Positions 36,677 through 46,643 of a DNA stretch of 64,000 bases are shown here, piece after piece (within the stretch, counting starts at the first letter, position 1; each line of letters starts with the position of its first letter). The notes beneath the pieces are model-generated. The model was not told where the DNA came from, searched no databases, and saw nothing but the letters and a program-made list of their open reading frames with translations. The stretch comes from Vogesella margarita (GTDB lineage: Bacteria; Pseudomonadota; Gammaproteobacteria; Burkholderiales; Chromobacteriaceae). The stretch lies in NCBI RefSeq assembly GCF_028548475.1, contig NZ_JAQQLE010000002.1:248001-312000 (forward strand), read 5' to 3'. The position numbers and the translations under genes were made by a program.

Positions 36677-37591
36677 TTACGACAGCACCACCTGGTTGCG
36701 GCCCTGTTCCTTGGCGCGGTACAGCGCATTGTCGGCACGTTCCAGCGCGTTGTCGAAAGCGGTATCGGCCGGCTCGAATTCGCTGAGCCCGATGCTGATG
36801 GTGGCCTCGACGCCGGGAATACCCAGCTGGGCAAAGACCCGCTGCGCCTGCTGGCGGATCCGCTGGGCAATGGCGCCCGCACTCTGCCGGTCGGTCTGTG
36901 GCAGCAGGGCGACGAATTCGTCGCCGCCGAAACGTGCCGGGATATCGTTGCAGCGCAGTTCGTCCCGGCAGACGCCGGCCAGGGCGGTGATGACCCTGTC
37001 GCCGGTCAGGTGGCCATGCCGGTCGTTGATGTGCTTCAGGTGGTCGATATCAAAGGTCAGGATGGTTGCCGGTGTCCGGTAGCGGCTGAACAGCTCGAAG
37101 TGCTGCTGCAAGGCGGTCATCAGCTTGCGGCGGTTGGCCAGTCCGGTCAGCGGATCGGTCTCGCTTTGTTCGCGCAGCCGGGTCTCCAGCTCGTGGCGCG
37201 GGGTGATGTTGCTGGCGACCCACAGCACCGCATCCTCGCCGTCCACCTGGAACGCCAGCGCCTGCACCCGGCCCTCGAACCAGATCGGTTCGTCGGGGCC
37301 TTCCTTTTTCAGTCCTTTCACATCGCTGCCGGACAGGGTGTATTCCACGATGTGGAGCCCGCCGCCATGCAGTGCGGTGGCGATCTCGCCCAGGAAGAAG
37401 GCGGTTTTCTCCGGTTCCAGCACATCGCCGATGGCGAGGCCGACCAGGCCGCTGCCATCGTGGTAATAGCGCAGGTCGGAGCCGCCAAACACCGCAGCAT
37501 AGCGGCCGCTGCGGGTCAGGATGAACACCGGATCGGGCAGGGCGGCCAGGATGGCGGACAGTTGTTGGCTGGAAAAGCAGGGGCTGGTCAT
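36677..37591 (-). CDS. PAS-GGDEF diguanylate cyclase
   Basis: A 304-residue cytoplasmic protein: a PAS-like sensor (residues about 8-130, ILAALPDPVFILTRSGRYAAVFG) and a GGDEF domain (about 135-300). The catalytic motif is intact (GGDEF, 222-226) and the product-inhibition I-site R213-C-N-D216 lies five residues before it, so active, feedback-inhibited c-di-GMP synthesis is expected. The start at 37591 is chosen for GGAG 6 bases upstream; an ATG 22 codons earlier is possible. It is convergent with the fusion gene. Confidence 0.9.
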   Translation of the reverse strand: MTSPCFSSQQLSAILAALPDPVFILTRSGRYAAVFGGSDLRYYHDGSGLVGLAIGDVLEPEKTAFFLGEIATALHGGGLHIVEYTLSGSDVKGLKKEGPDEPIWFEGRVQALAFQVDGEDAVLWVASNITPRHELETRLREQSETDPLTGLANRRKLMTALQQHFELFSRYRTPATILTFDIDHLKHINDRHGHLTGDRVITALAGVCRDELRCNDIPARFGGDEFVALLPQTDRQSAGAIAQRIRQQAQRVFAQLGIPGVEATISIGLSEFEPADTAFDNALERADNALYRAKEQGRNQVVLS

Positions 37592-37765
37592 TGAGGCTCC
37601 GCCGGCAAGGGCCATGAAGGCAGGAGCGGCTAGCGTAGCATGACGTACGGTGGACAACCTACTGCCGGCACGGGGAGGCGGTCGTATCGTGTCAGGCGGA
37701 GCGGGGAGAACACATTGCGCGGGGAGGGCAGTTGGCGCTAGAGGCTTGCTCGCAGTGGCGGGCGG

Positions 37766-38935
37766 TCAGAAGTCGCGCCAAGAGGCGGTCTTGCGGCTGA
37801 GGCTGCTGGTGGTGCCGGTGCTGATTGTGGGCGGAAGGCTGATGCTGCCGGAGCCTGTACTGGCGGACCAGCCCTGGAACCGGGTATTGGCGGTGAGGTC
37901 GGACAGGTTGTCCTCGGTCACCAGCGAGCCGGTGAGGGTGGCGCCGCCCCAGCCGTTCTTGCCGCAACTGTCGGCGTAGTAGACGAGGCCGTATATCACC
38001 ACGCCGCCGTTCATCTTCGGGCAGCCAGCGCCGGTGTCGAATACCAGGATTGCTGGCTGGCTCGGGCTGCCGATATTCTGGTGCCAGTTCTGGCCGCCGA
38101 TGCTCCCGATATTGCTGGCGTCAAAGTAGTAGACGGTGCGCTGATAGCTGGTACCCGCTTGTTGTGCCGCCAGTTCCGCCGCCGCCTGCGCCTCCGACTC
38201 CAGCCGGATCTGCTCCTTGCTGGTTTTGGGAAACACGAAATCCCATGCGCTGCCGCTGAAGGCATTGCCCTTGACCTGACCGGTGATCGACAGGTGACCC
38301 GGCTGGTTGGCTGCGGCGGAGGCCGAGGTCATGATCGCCACGCCGCTGTCTCCGGCGCTTACCGACGGATTGCCGGTGATGCAGCTTTTTTTCTTGCCGC
38401 AGTCGCCGAGGCTGCCTTCGACCACGATCGGCGCAAAACTGGCCAGGTTCAGCGTTACCGGGGTGCTGGTGGTGGTGGTGAGGGTGCCGAGCTGTACCTT
38501 CTGGCGGATGCTGGCACTGGCGTCGCCGCTGGCGATTGCGCGGATTTCCAGGGTGTTGGGGGCGGACGAGTTGCGCCACAGCGATATAGCCACACTGTAG
38601 CTGCCGATGCTCTGCGCACTGACGGCGCTGCCGAACAGGCTGCCGCTGGCCTGCTGGTTGTTGCCGCTGGGGCCGCGGCCGTCGTTGTTCCAGTTACTAG
38701 CGTTGGCTAGCGCCGTGTTGCTAACCGCGCCGGAGGCGAGCCAGGCCAGCGCGTGCTCGATCCCGCCACGCGCGGCCTCCATCGCCTTGGACTGGCTGAC
38801 CTGGTTGTTGCCGGTCTTGATTTCAAACAGCAGGCCGCTGCTGCTCTGGAACACCATCAGGCTGCTGAGAAACAGCACCAACAAGGTCATTGCCAGCGTC
38901 ACCATGCCTTGTTGCTGCCGCTGAATAATCGGCAT
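37766..38935 (-). CDS. PilX-like type IV pilus pseudopilin
   Basis: About 389 residues with an N-terminal PilX_N-like segment: a short basic leader (MPIIQRQQQG), then a long hydrophobic helix MVTLAMTLLVLFLSSLMVF. The leader ends in glycine as for prepilin peptidase, but mature position 5 is alanine, not the usual glutamate. The remainder is Ser/Thr/Asn/Gly-rich and beta-like, with cysteine pairs (DCGKKKSC, GCPKMNG, DSCGKNG) that may form disulfides. Starts at 38974 or 39061 are also possible; none has a ribosome-binding site. No other pilus gene is near, which is unusual because pilX normally sits in a pilVWXY cluster. Confidence 0.65.
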   Translation of the reverse strand: MPIIQRQQQGMVTLAMTLLVLFLSSLMVFQSSSGLLFEIKTGNNQVSQSKAMEAARGGIEHALAWLASGAVSNTALANASNWNNDGRGPSGNNQQASGSLFGSAVSAQSIGSYSVAISLWRNSSAPNTLEIRAIASGDASASIRQKVQLGTLTTTTSTPVTLNLASFAPIVVEGSLGDCGKKKSCITGNPSVSAGDSGVAIMTSASAAANQPGHLSITGQVKGNAFSGSAWDFVFPKTSKEQIRLESEAQAAAELAAQQAGTSYQRTVYYFDASNIGSIGGQNWHQNIGSPSQPAILVFDTGAGCPKMNGGVVIYGLVYYADSCGKNGWGGATLTGSLVTEDNLSDLTANTRFQGWSASTGSGSISLPPTISTGTTSSLSRKTASWRDF

Positions 38936-39111
38936 GTAGAGGAAGGTGGTATCCGTGCTGGAGTTAGCGGGCATGGTGGCGTTGGGGGCGAGGTGAAGGC
39001 TATGTAACGGGTAGCCTTCGGGATGGCGGACGTTTGCGGATAACTTTCGTGCGAACGGCATAAAAATGCATCGTATATAAATGCCAATGAAGTGGCAATA
39101 TTACCAATGCA

Positions 39112-39138
39112 AAAGGGCAAGCCGTCCGGCTTGCCCTT
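39112..39138 (-). terminator. Intrinsic terminator of kup
   Basis: AAGGGCAAGCCG pairs with CGGCTTGCCCTT around two bases; on the minus strand a T-run follows. Confidence 0.8.
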
Positions 39139-39150
39139 GTCGTGACTGGC

Positions 39151-39170
39151 TACGGCCAACGTTGGCCGCA
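39151..39170. repeat. Near-palindrome of the GTTGGCCGCA motif
   Basis: TACGGCCAACGTTGGCCGCA: one exact motif (39161-39170) and an inverted copy with one mismatch, placed between kup and its terminator. Confidence 0.85.
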
Positions 39171-39177
39171 GCGCGGT

Positions 39178-41043
39178 TTATAGCTCGACCTGCGCGCCCA
39201 TCTCCACCACGCGGTTGGTCGGGATCTGGAAGAAGTCGGTGGCGCGCAGCGCGTTGCGGCTCATCCACACGAACAGCGTCTCGCGCCACGGCGACATGCC
39301 CTCGCGCTCGGTCTGGATCAGCGTCTCGCGCGACAGGAAGAACGAGGTGTCCATCAGCTCGAACGCCATGCCCTGCGCCGCGCACAGGTCGAGAATCTGC
39401 TGCACGTCCGGCGTTTCCTTGAAGCCGTAGTAGGCCATCACCCGCCAGAAGCTGTCGGACAGCTGCAGGATCTCCACCCGCTCGTCTTCGTCGACGTAGG
39501 GAATGTCCTCGCCGCGGATGGTCATCAGCACCACGCGTTCGTGCAGCACCTTGTTGTGCTTCAGGTTGTGCAGCAGCGCGTGCGGCACGCCGTGGGTGGA
39601 GTTGGTGAGGAACACCGCGGTGCCCTGCACCCGCTCCGGCGGATAGGCTTCCATGTTCTCGACAAAACCGTCCAGCGGGATCGCCATCTCGTTCAGGCGC
39701 TGCATCAGCAGCTTGCGGCCCTCTTTCCAGGTGGTCATCAGGATGAAGGCGCCGATGCCGATCAGCAGTGGCAGCCAGCCGCCGGCGAAGATCTTCACCA
39801 CGTTGGCGAGGAACAGCGGGATGTCCACCACCAGCAGCGCGACCAGCAGCGGCGCGACCAGCGCCTGCGGCCAGTTCCAGCCCTTGAGCGCCACGGTGCA
39901 CACCAGGATGGAGGTGATCACCATGGTGCCGGTGACGGCGATGCCGTAGGCGCCGGCCAGCGCGCTGGAGTTCTGGAACATGATCACCACCATGATCACC
40001 GCCGCCAGCAGGCCCCAGTTGATCAGCGGGATGTAGATCTGGCCGATCTCGTTGTCGGAGGTGTGGGTGATTTCCATGCGCGGCAGGTAGCCCAGCTGCA
40101 CCGCCTGGCGCGTCAGCGAGAACACGCCGGAGATCACCGCCTGCGATGCGATCACCGTGGCGCAGGTGGACAGGATCACCAGCGGCAGCAGCGCCCAGTC
40201 CGGTGCCAGGTGGAAGAACGGGTTGGCGCGCGCCTCCGGGCTGGCGAGGATCTCGGCGCCCTGGCCGAAGTAGTTCAGCAGCAGCGCCGGCAGCACGTAG
40301 AAGAACCACGCCAGCCGGATCGGCTTGGCGCCGAAGTGGCCCATGTCGGCGTACAGCGCCTCGGCGCCGGTCAGCGCCAGTACCACCGAACCCAGCGCCA
40401 GGAAGCCGATGGCACCGTGGCTGAACAGGAAGTCGATGCCCCACAGCGGATTCAGCGCCGCCAGCACCGCCGGGTTGCCGGCAATACCGTGCACGCCGAG
40501 CGCGGCCAGTGCACCGAACCACAGCATCATCACCGGGCCGAACAGCTTGCCGACGCTGGCGGTGCCGTGTTTCTGGATCAGGAACAGGCCGATCAGCACC
40601 GTCAGCGCCAGCGGCAGCACGTAGGGCTTGAACGCGGGGGTGATCACCTCCAGCCCTTCCACCGCCGACAGCACCGAAATGGCCGGGGTGATCACCACCT
40701 CGCCGTAGAAGAAGCCGCCGCCCATCAGGCCGATGGCGGCCAACATCCAGCCGCGCGGGCCGACATGGCGCCGTGCCAGCGCCATCAGCGTCAGGATGCC
40801 GCCTTCGCCGCGGTTGTCGGCGCGCAGCACGAAGCTGAGGTATTTCAGCGATACGACCAGGATCAGGCCCCAGACGATCAGCGACAGGATGCCCAGCACG
40901 TTGGCCGGCGTCACCGCCAGGCCGAGATGGGAACTGAAACACTCTTTCAGGGTGTAGAGGGGACTGGTACCGATGTCCCCGTACACGACCCCCAGCGCCG
41001 CCAGCGTGATACCGGCGAGCGCCTGTTTGTTTTGAGCCTGCAT
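39178..41043 (-). CDS. kup: Low-affinity potassium transporter Kup
   Basis: A 621-residue K+ uptake protein of the KUP/HAK/KT family: about 12 membrane helices in residues 10-430 and a cytoplasmic C-terminal domain. The N-terminal [19 protein letters not shown] is diagnostic, and [23 protein letters not shown] follows in helix 2. It probably works as a proton-potassium symporter. No Shine-Dalgarno is seen before the ATG, but this start is the usual one. The gene is monocistronic. Confidence 0.95.
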   Translation of the reverse strand: MQAQNKQALAGITLAALGVVYGDIGTSPLYTLKECFSSHLGLAVTPANVLGILSLIVWGLILVVSLKYLSFVLRADNRGEGGILTLMALARRHVGPRGWMLAAIGLMGGGFFYGEVVITPAISVLSAVEGLEVITPAFKPYVLPLALTVLIGLFLIQKHGTASVGKLFGPVMMLWFGALAALGVHGIAGNPAVLAALNPLWGIDFLFSHGAIGFLALGSVVLALTGAEALYADMGHFGAKPIRLAWFFYVLPALLLNYFGQGAEILASPEARANPFFHLAPDWALLPLVILSTCATVIASQAVISGVFSLTRQAVQLGYLPRMEITHTSDNEIGQIYIPLINWGLLAAVIMVVIMFQNSSALAGAYGIAVTGTMVITSILVCTVALKGWNWPQALVAPLLVALLVVDIPLFLANVVKIFAGGWLPLLIGIGAFILMTTWKEGRKLLMQRLNEMAIPLDGFVENMEAYPPERVQGTAVFLTNSTHGVPHALLHNLKHNKVLHERVVLMTIRGEDIPYVDEDERVEILQLSDSFWRVMAYYGFKETPDVQQILDLCAAQGMAFELMDTSFFLSRETLIQTEREGMSPWRETLFVWMSRNALRATDFFQIPTNRVVEMGAQVEL

Positions 41044-41221
41044 GATTTTGTGTATTTTTTGGTGGGTGGCACCGCCACGGATGTTGCAGCGCAGTATTGC
41101 GAATCTCGGGTGAGCGCGAAGCTTACTCTTGTGCCCTGCAATGTGCCATGCGACGTCTTCTTTTGTAGCGCAATTGCGGGCGCAGTGTAGAGCCGATGCG
41201 ACAGGTGCCGCGCCGGTGCGG

Positions 41222-42103
41222 CTAGATGCCGCCTTCTTCCTCCAGCCAGGCGCAAAAATCGGCGCACAGCGGGTCTTCCGCCAGCGTCAGCGGCAGCACC
41301 CAGGAATAGCCGCGCGCCTTCACCCTTGGCCCGTCCAGCGGCGCCACCAGCTTGCCGCTGGCGATCAGCGCGTCGGTCACCGGTTGTGCGCTGAGCGCCA
41401 CCCCCAGACCGTCGACCGCCGCCTGCAGCGCCAGATAGTAGTGGTCGAAGTGCTGGTGCGCCGCCGCCTGCAGCGCCGGGCTGCCGGCCGCCGCCAGCCA
41501 GCGCTCCCACGACACCGGCCGCGTTTCCGAGTGCAGCAGCGTGTGCTGCGCCAGATCGGCCACCGTCGCCAGCGGTTTGCTCGCCAGCAGCGCCGGGCTC
41601 AGCAGCGGCTGTTCGTGCTCGGTCAGGAACAGGTGCGACACGAAGCCGTGCCAGTGGTCATGGCCGCGGCGCAGGGCGATATCGAAATCGGCGTGCTGGT
41701 CGTGGATGATGGTGTCCGAGGTCGCCAGCCGCAGCTCGACGCCGGGATGGCGCAACTGGAAGCGCGTCAGCCGCGGCAGCAGCCAGTGCATCGCCAGCGT
41801 CGGCGTGGCGTTGATGCGCAGCTGCCGCGTGCGGTCCTGGGTCAGGCGCTCGGTGGCGGTGGCGATGCTGTCGAACGCGGTCTGCAATACCGGCAGGTAC
41901 TGGCGGCCGTTGTCGGTCAGCAGCACGCGCTTGCCGACGCGGTCGAACAGCGCCAGCCCCAGCCAGTCCTCCAGCTGCTTGATCTGGCGGCTGATGGCGC
42001 CGTGGGTCACATGCAGCTGTTCCGCCGCGGCACTGAAACTGCCGCAGCGTGCCGCGGCCTCAAAGGCGCGCAGGGCATTGAGAGGGGGAAGTCGCCGGTT
42101 CAT
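41222..42103 (-). CDS. LysR-family regulator (GcvA-like)
   Basis: A 293-residue LysR protein of the GcvA-like group. The HTH ([36 protein letters not shown]) lies at about residues 9-44 and the effector domain from about 92 onward. Start ATG 42103 ([14 protein letters not shown]) is the family-typical one; ATG 42115 or 42154 are alternatives without ribosome-binding sites. It is divergent, 78 bases apart, from the chromate-transporter pair and is the obvious candidate to regulate it. Confidence 0.88.
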   Translation of the reverse strand: MNRRLPPLNALRAFEAAARCGSFSAAAEQLHVTHGAISRQIKQLEDWLGLALFDRVGKRVLLTDNGRQYLPVLQTAFDSIATATERLTQDRTRQLRINATPTLAMHWLLPRLTRFQLRHPGVELRLATSDTIIHDQHADFDIALRRGHDHWHGFVSHLFLTEHEQPLLSPALLASKPLATVADLAQHTLLHSETRPVSWERWLAAAGSPALQAAAHQHFDHYYLALQAAVDGLGVALSAQPVTDALIASGKLVAPLDGPRVKARGYSWVLPLTLAEDPLCADFCAWLEEEGGI

Positions 42104-42181
42104 GCTTGTGAGCATAGCGCACAAGCGAAGTCGGAAAAACTCGTTTGTCGCCACCTCCGCTTCCGCACTACGCTACCGGTC

Positions 42182-42736
42182 ATGGAAACCCACAACATCC
42201 CCACCCGCCGCGAGCTGTTCACCGGCTTTTTCGGCATCGGCATCGTCGGCTTCGGCGGCGTGCTGCCGCTGGTGCACCACATGCTGGTGTTGCGCAAGGG
42301 CTGGCTGACCGACGCCGAATTCACCGAGCTGCTCGGCCTCGGTCAGATCCTGCCCGGCCCCAACGTCGTCAACCTCAGCGTCGCCGTCGGCGGCCGCTTC
42401 CACGGCGCCAGCGGCGCGCTGCTGGCATTCAGCGGCCTGCTGCTGGCGCCGTTCTGCATCGCCATGCTGCTGGTGTCGCTGTACCAGCAGTACCGCGGCC
42501 TACCGGCGCTGCAGCAGGTGCTGGCCGGGCTGGCGCCGGCGGCCACCGGCCTGATCTTCGGCATGGGGCTGCGCCTGGCCGCCAAGCTGGAGCGCAGCAG
42601 CTGGTGCATCGCGCTGGCGGTGGTCACCTTTGTCGCCATCGGCCTGCTGCACTGGCCGCTGCTGCCGCTGTTGCTGGTGATGGTGCCGCTGGCGGTGACG
42701 CTGGCCTGGCACCTGCAGCAGAAGGAGCCGACATGA
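42182..42736 (+). CDS. chrA1: Chromate transporter, N-terminal half-protein
   Basis: A 184-residue short-chain CHR protein corresponding to one half of ChrA. The hallmark FGGVLPLVHHM and LGQILPGPNVVNLSVAVG (the PGP motif) are present along with several membrane helices. It functions with the adjacent second half-gene (ATGA overlap). CHR proteins export chromate or related oxyanions; short paired members are also known outside chromate resistance, so the true substrate is uncertain. Confidence 0.88.
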   Translation: METHNIPTRRELFTGFFGIGIVGFGGVLPLVHHMLVLRKGWLTDAEFTELLGLGQILPGPNVVNLSVAVGGRFHGASGALLAFSGLLLAPFCIAMLLVSLYQQYRGLPALQQVLAGLAPAATGLIFGMGLRLAAKLERSSWCIALAVVTFVAIGLLHWPLLPLLLVMVPLAVTLAWHLQQKEPT

Positions 42737-43257
42737 GCGCGATGCTGCTTGCCCTGTTTCTGGTGTTCGGCCAGCTGTCGCTGATGGCGGTCGGCGGCGC
42801 CAACGCGGTGGTGCCGGAGATGCTGCGCATGGTGGTCAACGAGCACGGCTGGATGACGGCTTCGGAGTTCACCGCGCTGTTCGCCATCGCGCAGTCGGCA
42901 CCGGGGCCGAACGTGCTGGTCGCCAGCCTGGTCGGCTGGCAGATGGCCAGCCTGCCCGGCGCCGCCATCAGCCTGCTCGGCATCTGCGGCCCATCCTCTA
43001 TCCTCAGCTTCTACGTCGCCAGGCTGTGGCAGCGTTTCCGCGACTACCGGCTGTGCCACGCCATCCAGCGCGGCTTCGCGCCGCTGTCGATCGGGCTGGT
43101 GCTGGGCGGCGCCTGGCTGCTGGCCGGCATCGCCAACACCGGCTGGAGCGCATGGCTGCTGTGCGCCGTCAGCGCGCTGATCGCCTGGCGCACCAGCCTG
43201 CACCCGCTGTGGCTGCTGGGCGCCGGCGCCGTGGCCGGGCTGCTGGGCTGGGTGTAG
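42733..43257 (+). CDS. chrA2: Chromate transporter, C-terminal half-protein
   Basis: A 174-residue partner CHR protein. It repeats the family pattern in inverted topology: GGANAVVPEMLRMV and IAQSAPGPNVLVASLVGW. The ATG overlaps the stop of the first half by four bases and GGAG lies 7 bases upstream. Together the two proteins should form one transporter. A strong terminator follows. Confidence 0.88.
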   Translation: MSAMLLALFLVFGQLSLMAVGGANAVVPEMLRMVVNEHGWMTASEFTALFAIAQSAPGPNVLVASLVGWQMASLPGAAISLLGICGPSSILSFYVARLWQRFRDYRLCHAIQRGFAPLSIGLVLGGAWLLAGIANTGWSAWLLCAVSALIAWRTSLHPLWLLGAGAVAGLLGWV

Positions 43258-43288
43258 CCGCCCGGCGCATCGCCGGCAGCGTGATTGC

Positions 43289-43316
43289 AAGGTTGGCCGC
43301 CGCTGCGGCCAACCTT
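43289..43316 (+). terminator. Terminator built from the dispersed motif
   Basis: AAGGTTGGCCGC and its inverse around a 4-base loop, followed by TTCC. The right arm carries an exact motif (43304-43313 on the minus strand); the left arm lacks only the final A. Confidence 0.75.
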
Positions 43317-43383
43317 TCCGCCGTCTGCCCTAAACGGCTACAATCAGCGCTATTTCGCAGAAATCTCAAGGATAACCAACACC

Positions 43384-45090
43384 ATGCGCGCCTCGCAGTT
43401 TTTCATCTCCACCCAGAAAGAAGCCCCCGCCGACGCGGATATCGTGAGCCAGAAGCTGATGCTGCGTGCCGGCTTCATCCGCAAGGTCGCCGCTGGTGTC
43501 TACTCGTGGATGCCGATGGGCCTGCGTTCGCTGAAGAAGGTCGAGAACATCGTGCGCGAGGAAATGAACCGCGCCGGTGCCATCGAGATGGTGATGCCGG
43601 TGGTGCAGCCGGCCGGCCTGTGGCAGGAAACCGACCGCTTCGACACCATGGGTGCCGAGCTGTTGCGCTTCAAGGACCGCCACGACCGTGATTTCGTGAT
43701 CCAGCCGACCTCGGAAGAAGTGGTCACCGACATCGCCCGCGCCGAGCTGCGCAGCTACCGCGCGCTGCCGAAGAACTTCTACCAGATCCAGACCAAGTTC
43801 CGCGACGAGCGCCGTCCGCGCTTCGGTGTGATGCGTGGCCGCGAGTTCACCATGAAGGACGCCTACTCCTTCGACCGCAGCGCCGAAGACGCAGGCAAGA
43901 GCTACGACAATATGTTCGCCGCCTACTGCCGCATCTTCGACCGCCTCGGCCTGACCTACCGCGCGGTGGCGGCCGATACCGGCGCCATCGGCGGCGACCG
44001 TTCGCACGAATTCCAGGTGATCGCCGAAACCGGCGAAGACGCCATCGTGTACTGCCCGACCTCCGACTACGCCGCCAACATCGAACTGGCGGAAGCGGTG
44101 GCGCCGGCCGGCGAGCGCCCGGCCGCTGCGGCCAACCTTGTTAAGGTGCACACCCCGAAGGTGAAGACCATCGCCGAGCTGGTGGATTTCCTGAAGATCG
44201 ACATCACCGCGACCGTGAAAGCGGTGGTGGTGGAAGGCGAAAAGGGCGAGGCGGTGCTGATGCTGGTGCGCGGCGACCACGAGCTGAATGAAGTGAAGGC
44301 AGAGAAGATCGCCGGCATCAAGAAGCCGCTGACCTTCGCCGCACCGGCCGTGATCAAGGACGCCTTCGGCGCCAATCCCGGCTCGCTGGGCCCGGTGGGC
44401 TTCAACGGCCGCGTGATTGCCGACCGTACCGTGGCCAAGATGGCCGATTTCGTGATCGGCGCCAACGAGGACGACCAGCACTACACCGGTGCCAACTTCG
44501 GTCGCGACTGCGCCGAGCCGGAAGTGGCCGACCTGCGCAACGTGGTGGTCGGCGATGTGTCGCCGTGCGGTAACGGCGTGCTCGACATCCAGCGCGGTAT
44601 CGAAGTCGGTCACGTGTTCTACCTCGGCACCAAGTACTCCAAGGCGATGAACGCCACCTTCCTCGACGAAGACGGCAAGCCGAAGCACTTCGAGATGGGC
44701 TGCTACGGCATCGGCGTCAGCCGTATCCTCGGCGCCGCCATCGAGCAGAACTACGACGACAAAGGCATGATCTGGCCGGATGCGATCGCACCGTTCACCG
44801 TGGTGATCTGCCCGGTCGGCTACGACCGCTCCGAAGGCGTGAAGGCCGCCGCCGATGCACTGTACGCCGGCCTGCAGGACAAGGGCGTGGACGTGATCAT
44901 CGACGACCGTGGCGAGCGCCCGGGCGCGATGTTCGCCGACTGGGAGCTGATCGGTGCGCCGCACCGCATCACCATCGGCGATCGCGGCCTGAAGGAAGGC
45001 AAGGTCGAGTACCAGCACCGCCGCGATGCCGAATCCACCGCGGTGGCGCCGGACGCGGTGCTGGAGTTCGTGCTGGGCAAGCTGGCCTGA
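43384..45090 (+). CDS. proS: Prolyl-tRNA synthetase
   Basis: A 568-residue bacterial-type ProRS that charges tRNA-Pro. Class II motif 2 ([19 protein letters not shown], about 138-156) and motif 3 ([16 protein letters not shown]) are clear. Between them, about residues 225-405, is the YbaK-like INS domain that edits mischarged alanine. The C-terminal anticodon-binding domain ends in [19 protein letters not shown] is about 10 bases before the ATG. A copy of the dispersed motif (44127-44136) encodes AAANL inside the linker to the INS domain. Confidence 0.96.
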   Translation: MRASQFFISTQKEAPADADIVSQKLMLRAGFIRKVAAGVYSWMPMGLRSLKKVENIVREEMNRAGAIEMVMPVVQPAGLWQETDRFDTMGAELLRFKDRHDRDFVIQPTSEEVVTDIARAELRSYRALPKNFYQIQTKFRDERRPRFGVMRGREFTMKDAYSFDRSAEDAGKSYDNMFAAYCRIFDRLGLTYRAVAADTGAIGGDRSHEFQVIAETGEDAIVYCPTSDYAANIELAEAVAPAGERPAAAANLVKVHTPKVKTIAELVDFLKIDITATVKAVVVEGEKGEAVLMLVRGDHELNEVKAEKIAGIKKPLTFAAPAVIKDAFGANPGSLGPVGFNGRVIADRTVAKMADFVIGANEDDQHYTGANFGRDCAEPEVADLRNVVVGDVSPCGNGVLDIQRGIEVGHVFYLGTKYSKAMNATFLDEDGKPKHFEMGCYGIGVSRILGAAIEQNYDDKGMIWPDAIAPFTVVICPVGYDRSEGVKAAADALYAGLQDKGVDVIIDDRGERPGAMFADWELIGAPHRITIGDRGLKEGKVEYQHRRDAESTAVAPDAVLEFVLGKLA

Positions 45091-45092
45091 TT

Positions 45093-45725
45093 ATGGCCAT
45101 GAGCGCGCCGCGCCTTGCCGGCCTGCTGCTGGTGGCTGCCCTGGTGGCGGCGCCGGCATGGGCCGGTGCGCAGCGCGAAGAGGCGCTGGCGGCCAACGTG
45201 GCCAGCGCCATGTCGCGCAGCATCGCCGACGTCAACGCGCCGCGGCTGGTGTTCGACAACCCGCACGAGGGTGCGGCGTGGCTGGCGGAGATGTCGCGGC
45301 GGCTGCAGAAGCGCATCCCGGATCAGTGGCTGCGCGAGCGGCTGCTGACCGCGGTGCAGTACGAGGCCACCCGCGCCGGACTGGACCCGCAGCTGGTGCT
45401 GGGGCTGATCCAGGTCGAGAGCGGCTTCAGGAAGTACGCGATCTCGCCGGTCGGCGCGCGCGGCCTGATGCAGGTGATGCCGTTCTGGGTGCGCAGCATC
45501 GGCGCCAGCGAGCACAACCTGTTCGACCTCACGCTGAACCTGCGCTACGGCTGCACCATCCTGCGTCATTATCTGGATATCGAGCGCGGCAACCTGTTCC
45601 GCGCGCTGGGGCGCTACAACGGCAGCCTCGGCCGCGCCGAATACCCCAATCTGGTGGTTGGCGCCTGGCGCAGCCACTGGCAGTGGACGCCGCCGGCCGG
45701 CCTGCAGCAGACCGCCGGCCACTGA
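45093..45725 (+). CDS. Soluble lytic transglycosylase (SLT domain)
   Basis: A 210-residue secreted murein hydrolase. A signal peptide ends near PAWA (residue 24). The SLT fold has catalytic E109 in LIQVESGFRKYAISPVGARGLMQVMPFW and the later ALGRYNGSLGRAEYPNLV region. It cleaves peptidoglycan between MurNAc and GlcNAc to leave anhydro ends, the substrate type recycled by AmpD proteins such as the fusion at 35.6 kb. It begins 2 bases after the proS stop, so it is co-transcribed; ATG 45099 is an alternative start. Confidence 0.9.
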   Translation: MAMSAPRLAGLLLVAALVAAPAWAGAQREEALAANVASAMSRSIADVNAPRLVFDNPHEGAAWLAEMSRRLQKRIPDQWLRERLLTAVQYEATRAGLDPQLVLGLIQVESGFRKYAISPVGARGLMQVMPFWVRSIGASEHNLFDLTLNLRYGCTILRHYLDIERGNLFRALGRYNGSLGRAEYPNLVVGAWRSHWQWTPPAGLQQTAGH

Positions 45726-45751
45726 GCCTGTCGTACTGGCGCCATGCTTCC

Positions 45752-45784
45752 GGCCGCAAGCCCGTGCTTGCGGCCAACCTTTTT
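45752..45784 (+). terminator. Intrinsic terminator of proS-slt
   Basis: GGCCGCAAGC and GCTTGCGGCC around four bases followed by a T-run. The right arm overlaps a dispersed motif (45769-45778, minus orientation). Confidence 0.8.
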
Positions 45785-45798
45785 ATACGGACACCGCG

Positions 45799-46620
45799 AT
45801 GAGCCTGATCCCCGAAATCAAACCGCAGCAGTCGATCGAACTGCTGAAAGAACTGCACATCCTCACCCGCGACGGCAAGATCAACCAGGACACCCGCCGC
45901 AAGCTGAAGCAGGTGTACCACCTGTACCAGTTCATCGAGCCGCTGATGGCCGACGTGCTGGCGGAAAAGGGCAGCCTGACGCTGGCCGACCACGGCGCCG
46001 GCAAGTCCTATCTCGGCTTCATCCTTTACGACCTGTTCCTGAAGGACAAACCGTCCGCCCACGTCTACGGCGTGGAAACGCGGCAGGACCTGGTGGATAA
46101 ATCCGTCGAGCTGGCGGCGCGGCTGGGTTTCGAGGGCATGAGCTTCCTCAACCTCACCGTCGAGCAGTCGATCACCTCCGACGCGCTGCCGGCGCAGGTG
46201 GACATCATCACCGCGCTGCACGCCTGCAACACCGCCACCGACGACGCCATCCGCTTCGCGCTGGCCAAGGACGCCAAGTACATCGTGCTGGTGCCGTGCT
46301 GCCAGGCCGAGGTCGCCGCCGTGCTGCGGCAGAAGAAGAACGAGACCTTCGGCAAGACCGCGCTGTCCGAGCTGTGGCGCCACCCGATCCACACCCGCGA
46401 GTTCGGCAGCCAGCTCACCAACGTGCTGCGCTGCCTGCTGCTGGAGGCGCGCGGCTACCAGGTGACGGTGACCGAGCTGGTGGGCTGGGAGCACTCGATG
46501 AAGAACGAGCTGATCATCGCCAAGAAAGTTGGCGGCGCCAAAAAGAGCGCGCGCGAACGCCAGGAAAGCATCCTGCGCGAGCTGAATATCGAAGAGCTGC
46601 GCGAGCGCTTCGCCTACTAA
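45799..46620 (+). CDS. SAM-dependent methyltransferase (Methyltransf_32-like)
   Basis: A 273-residue class I methyltransferase-like protein. The SAM-binding motif I is LADHGAGKSYLGFILYDLF (62-80), followed by YGVETRQDLVDKSVELAARLGF and the acidic/aromatic LHACNTATDDAI. VLVPCCQAEVAAVL resembles the catalytic region of RNA-modifying relatives such as METTL25-like proteins. The target is not known. Charged C-terminal residues (KKSARERQESIL) could bind nucleic acid. It has a weak ribosome-binding site and is followed 23 bases later by a LysR gene. Confidence 0.8.
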   Translation: MSLIPEIKPQQSIELLKELHILTRDGKINQDTRRKLKQVYHLYQFIEPLMADVLAEKGSLTLADHGAGKSYLGFILYDLFLKDKPSAHVYGVETRQDLVDKSVELAARLGFEGMSFLNLTVEQSITSDALPAQVDIITALHACNTATDDAIRFALAKDAKYIVLVPCCQAEVAAVLRQKKNETFGKTALSELWRHPIHTREFGSQLTNVLRCLLLEARGYQVTVTELVGWEHSMKNELIIAKKVGGAKKSARERQESILRELNIEELRERFAY

Positions 46621-46643
46621 GTCCCGCCCGCTATGAGCCGCCT

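Noticed and set aside
40986-41221. Promoter or riboswitch upstream of kup
   Set aside because: The stretch before kup has AT-rich parts but no convincing promoter pair or known riboswitch fold such as a potassium or c-di-AMP element could be recognised.
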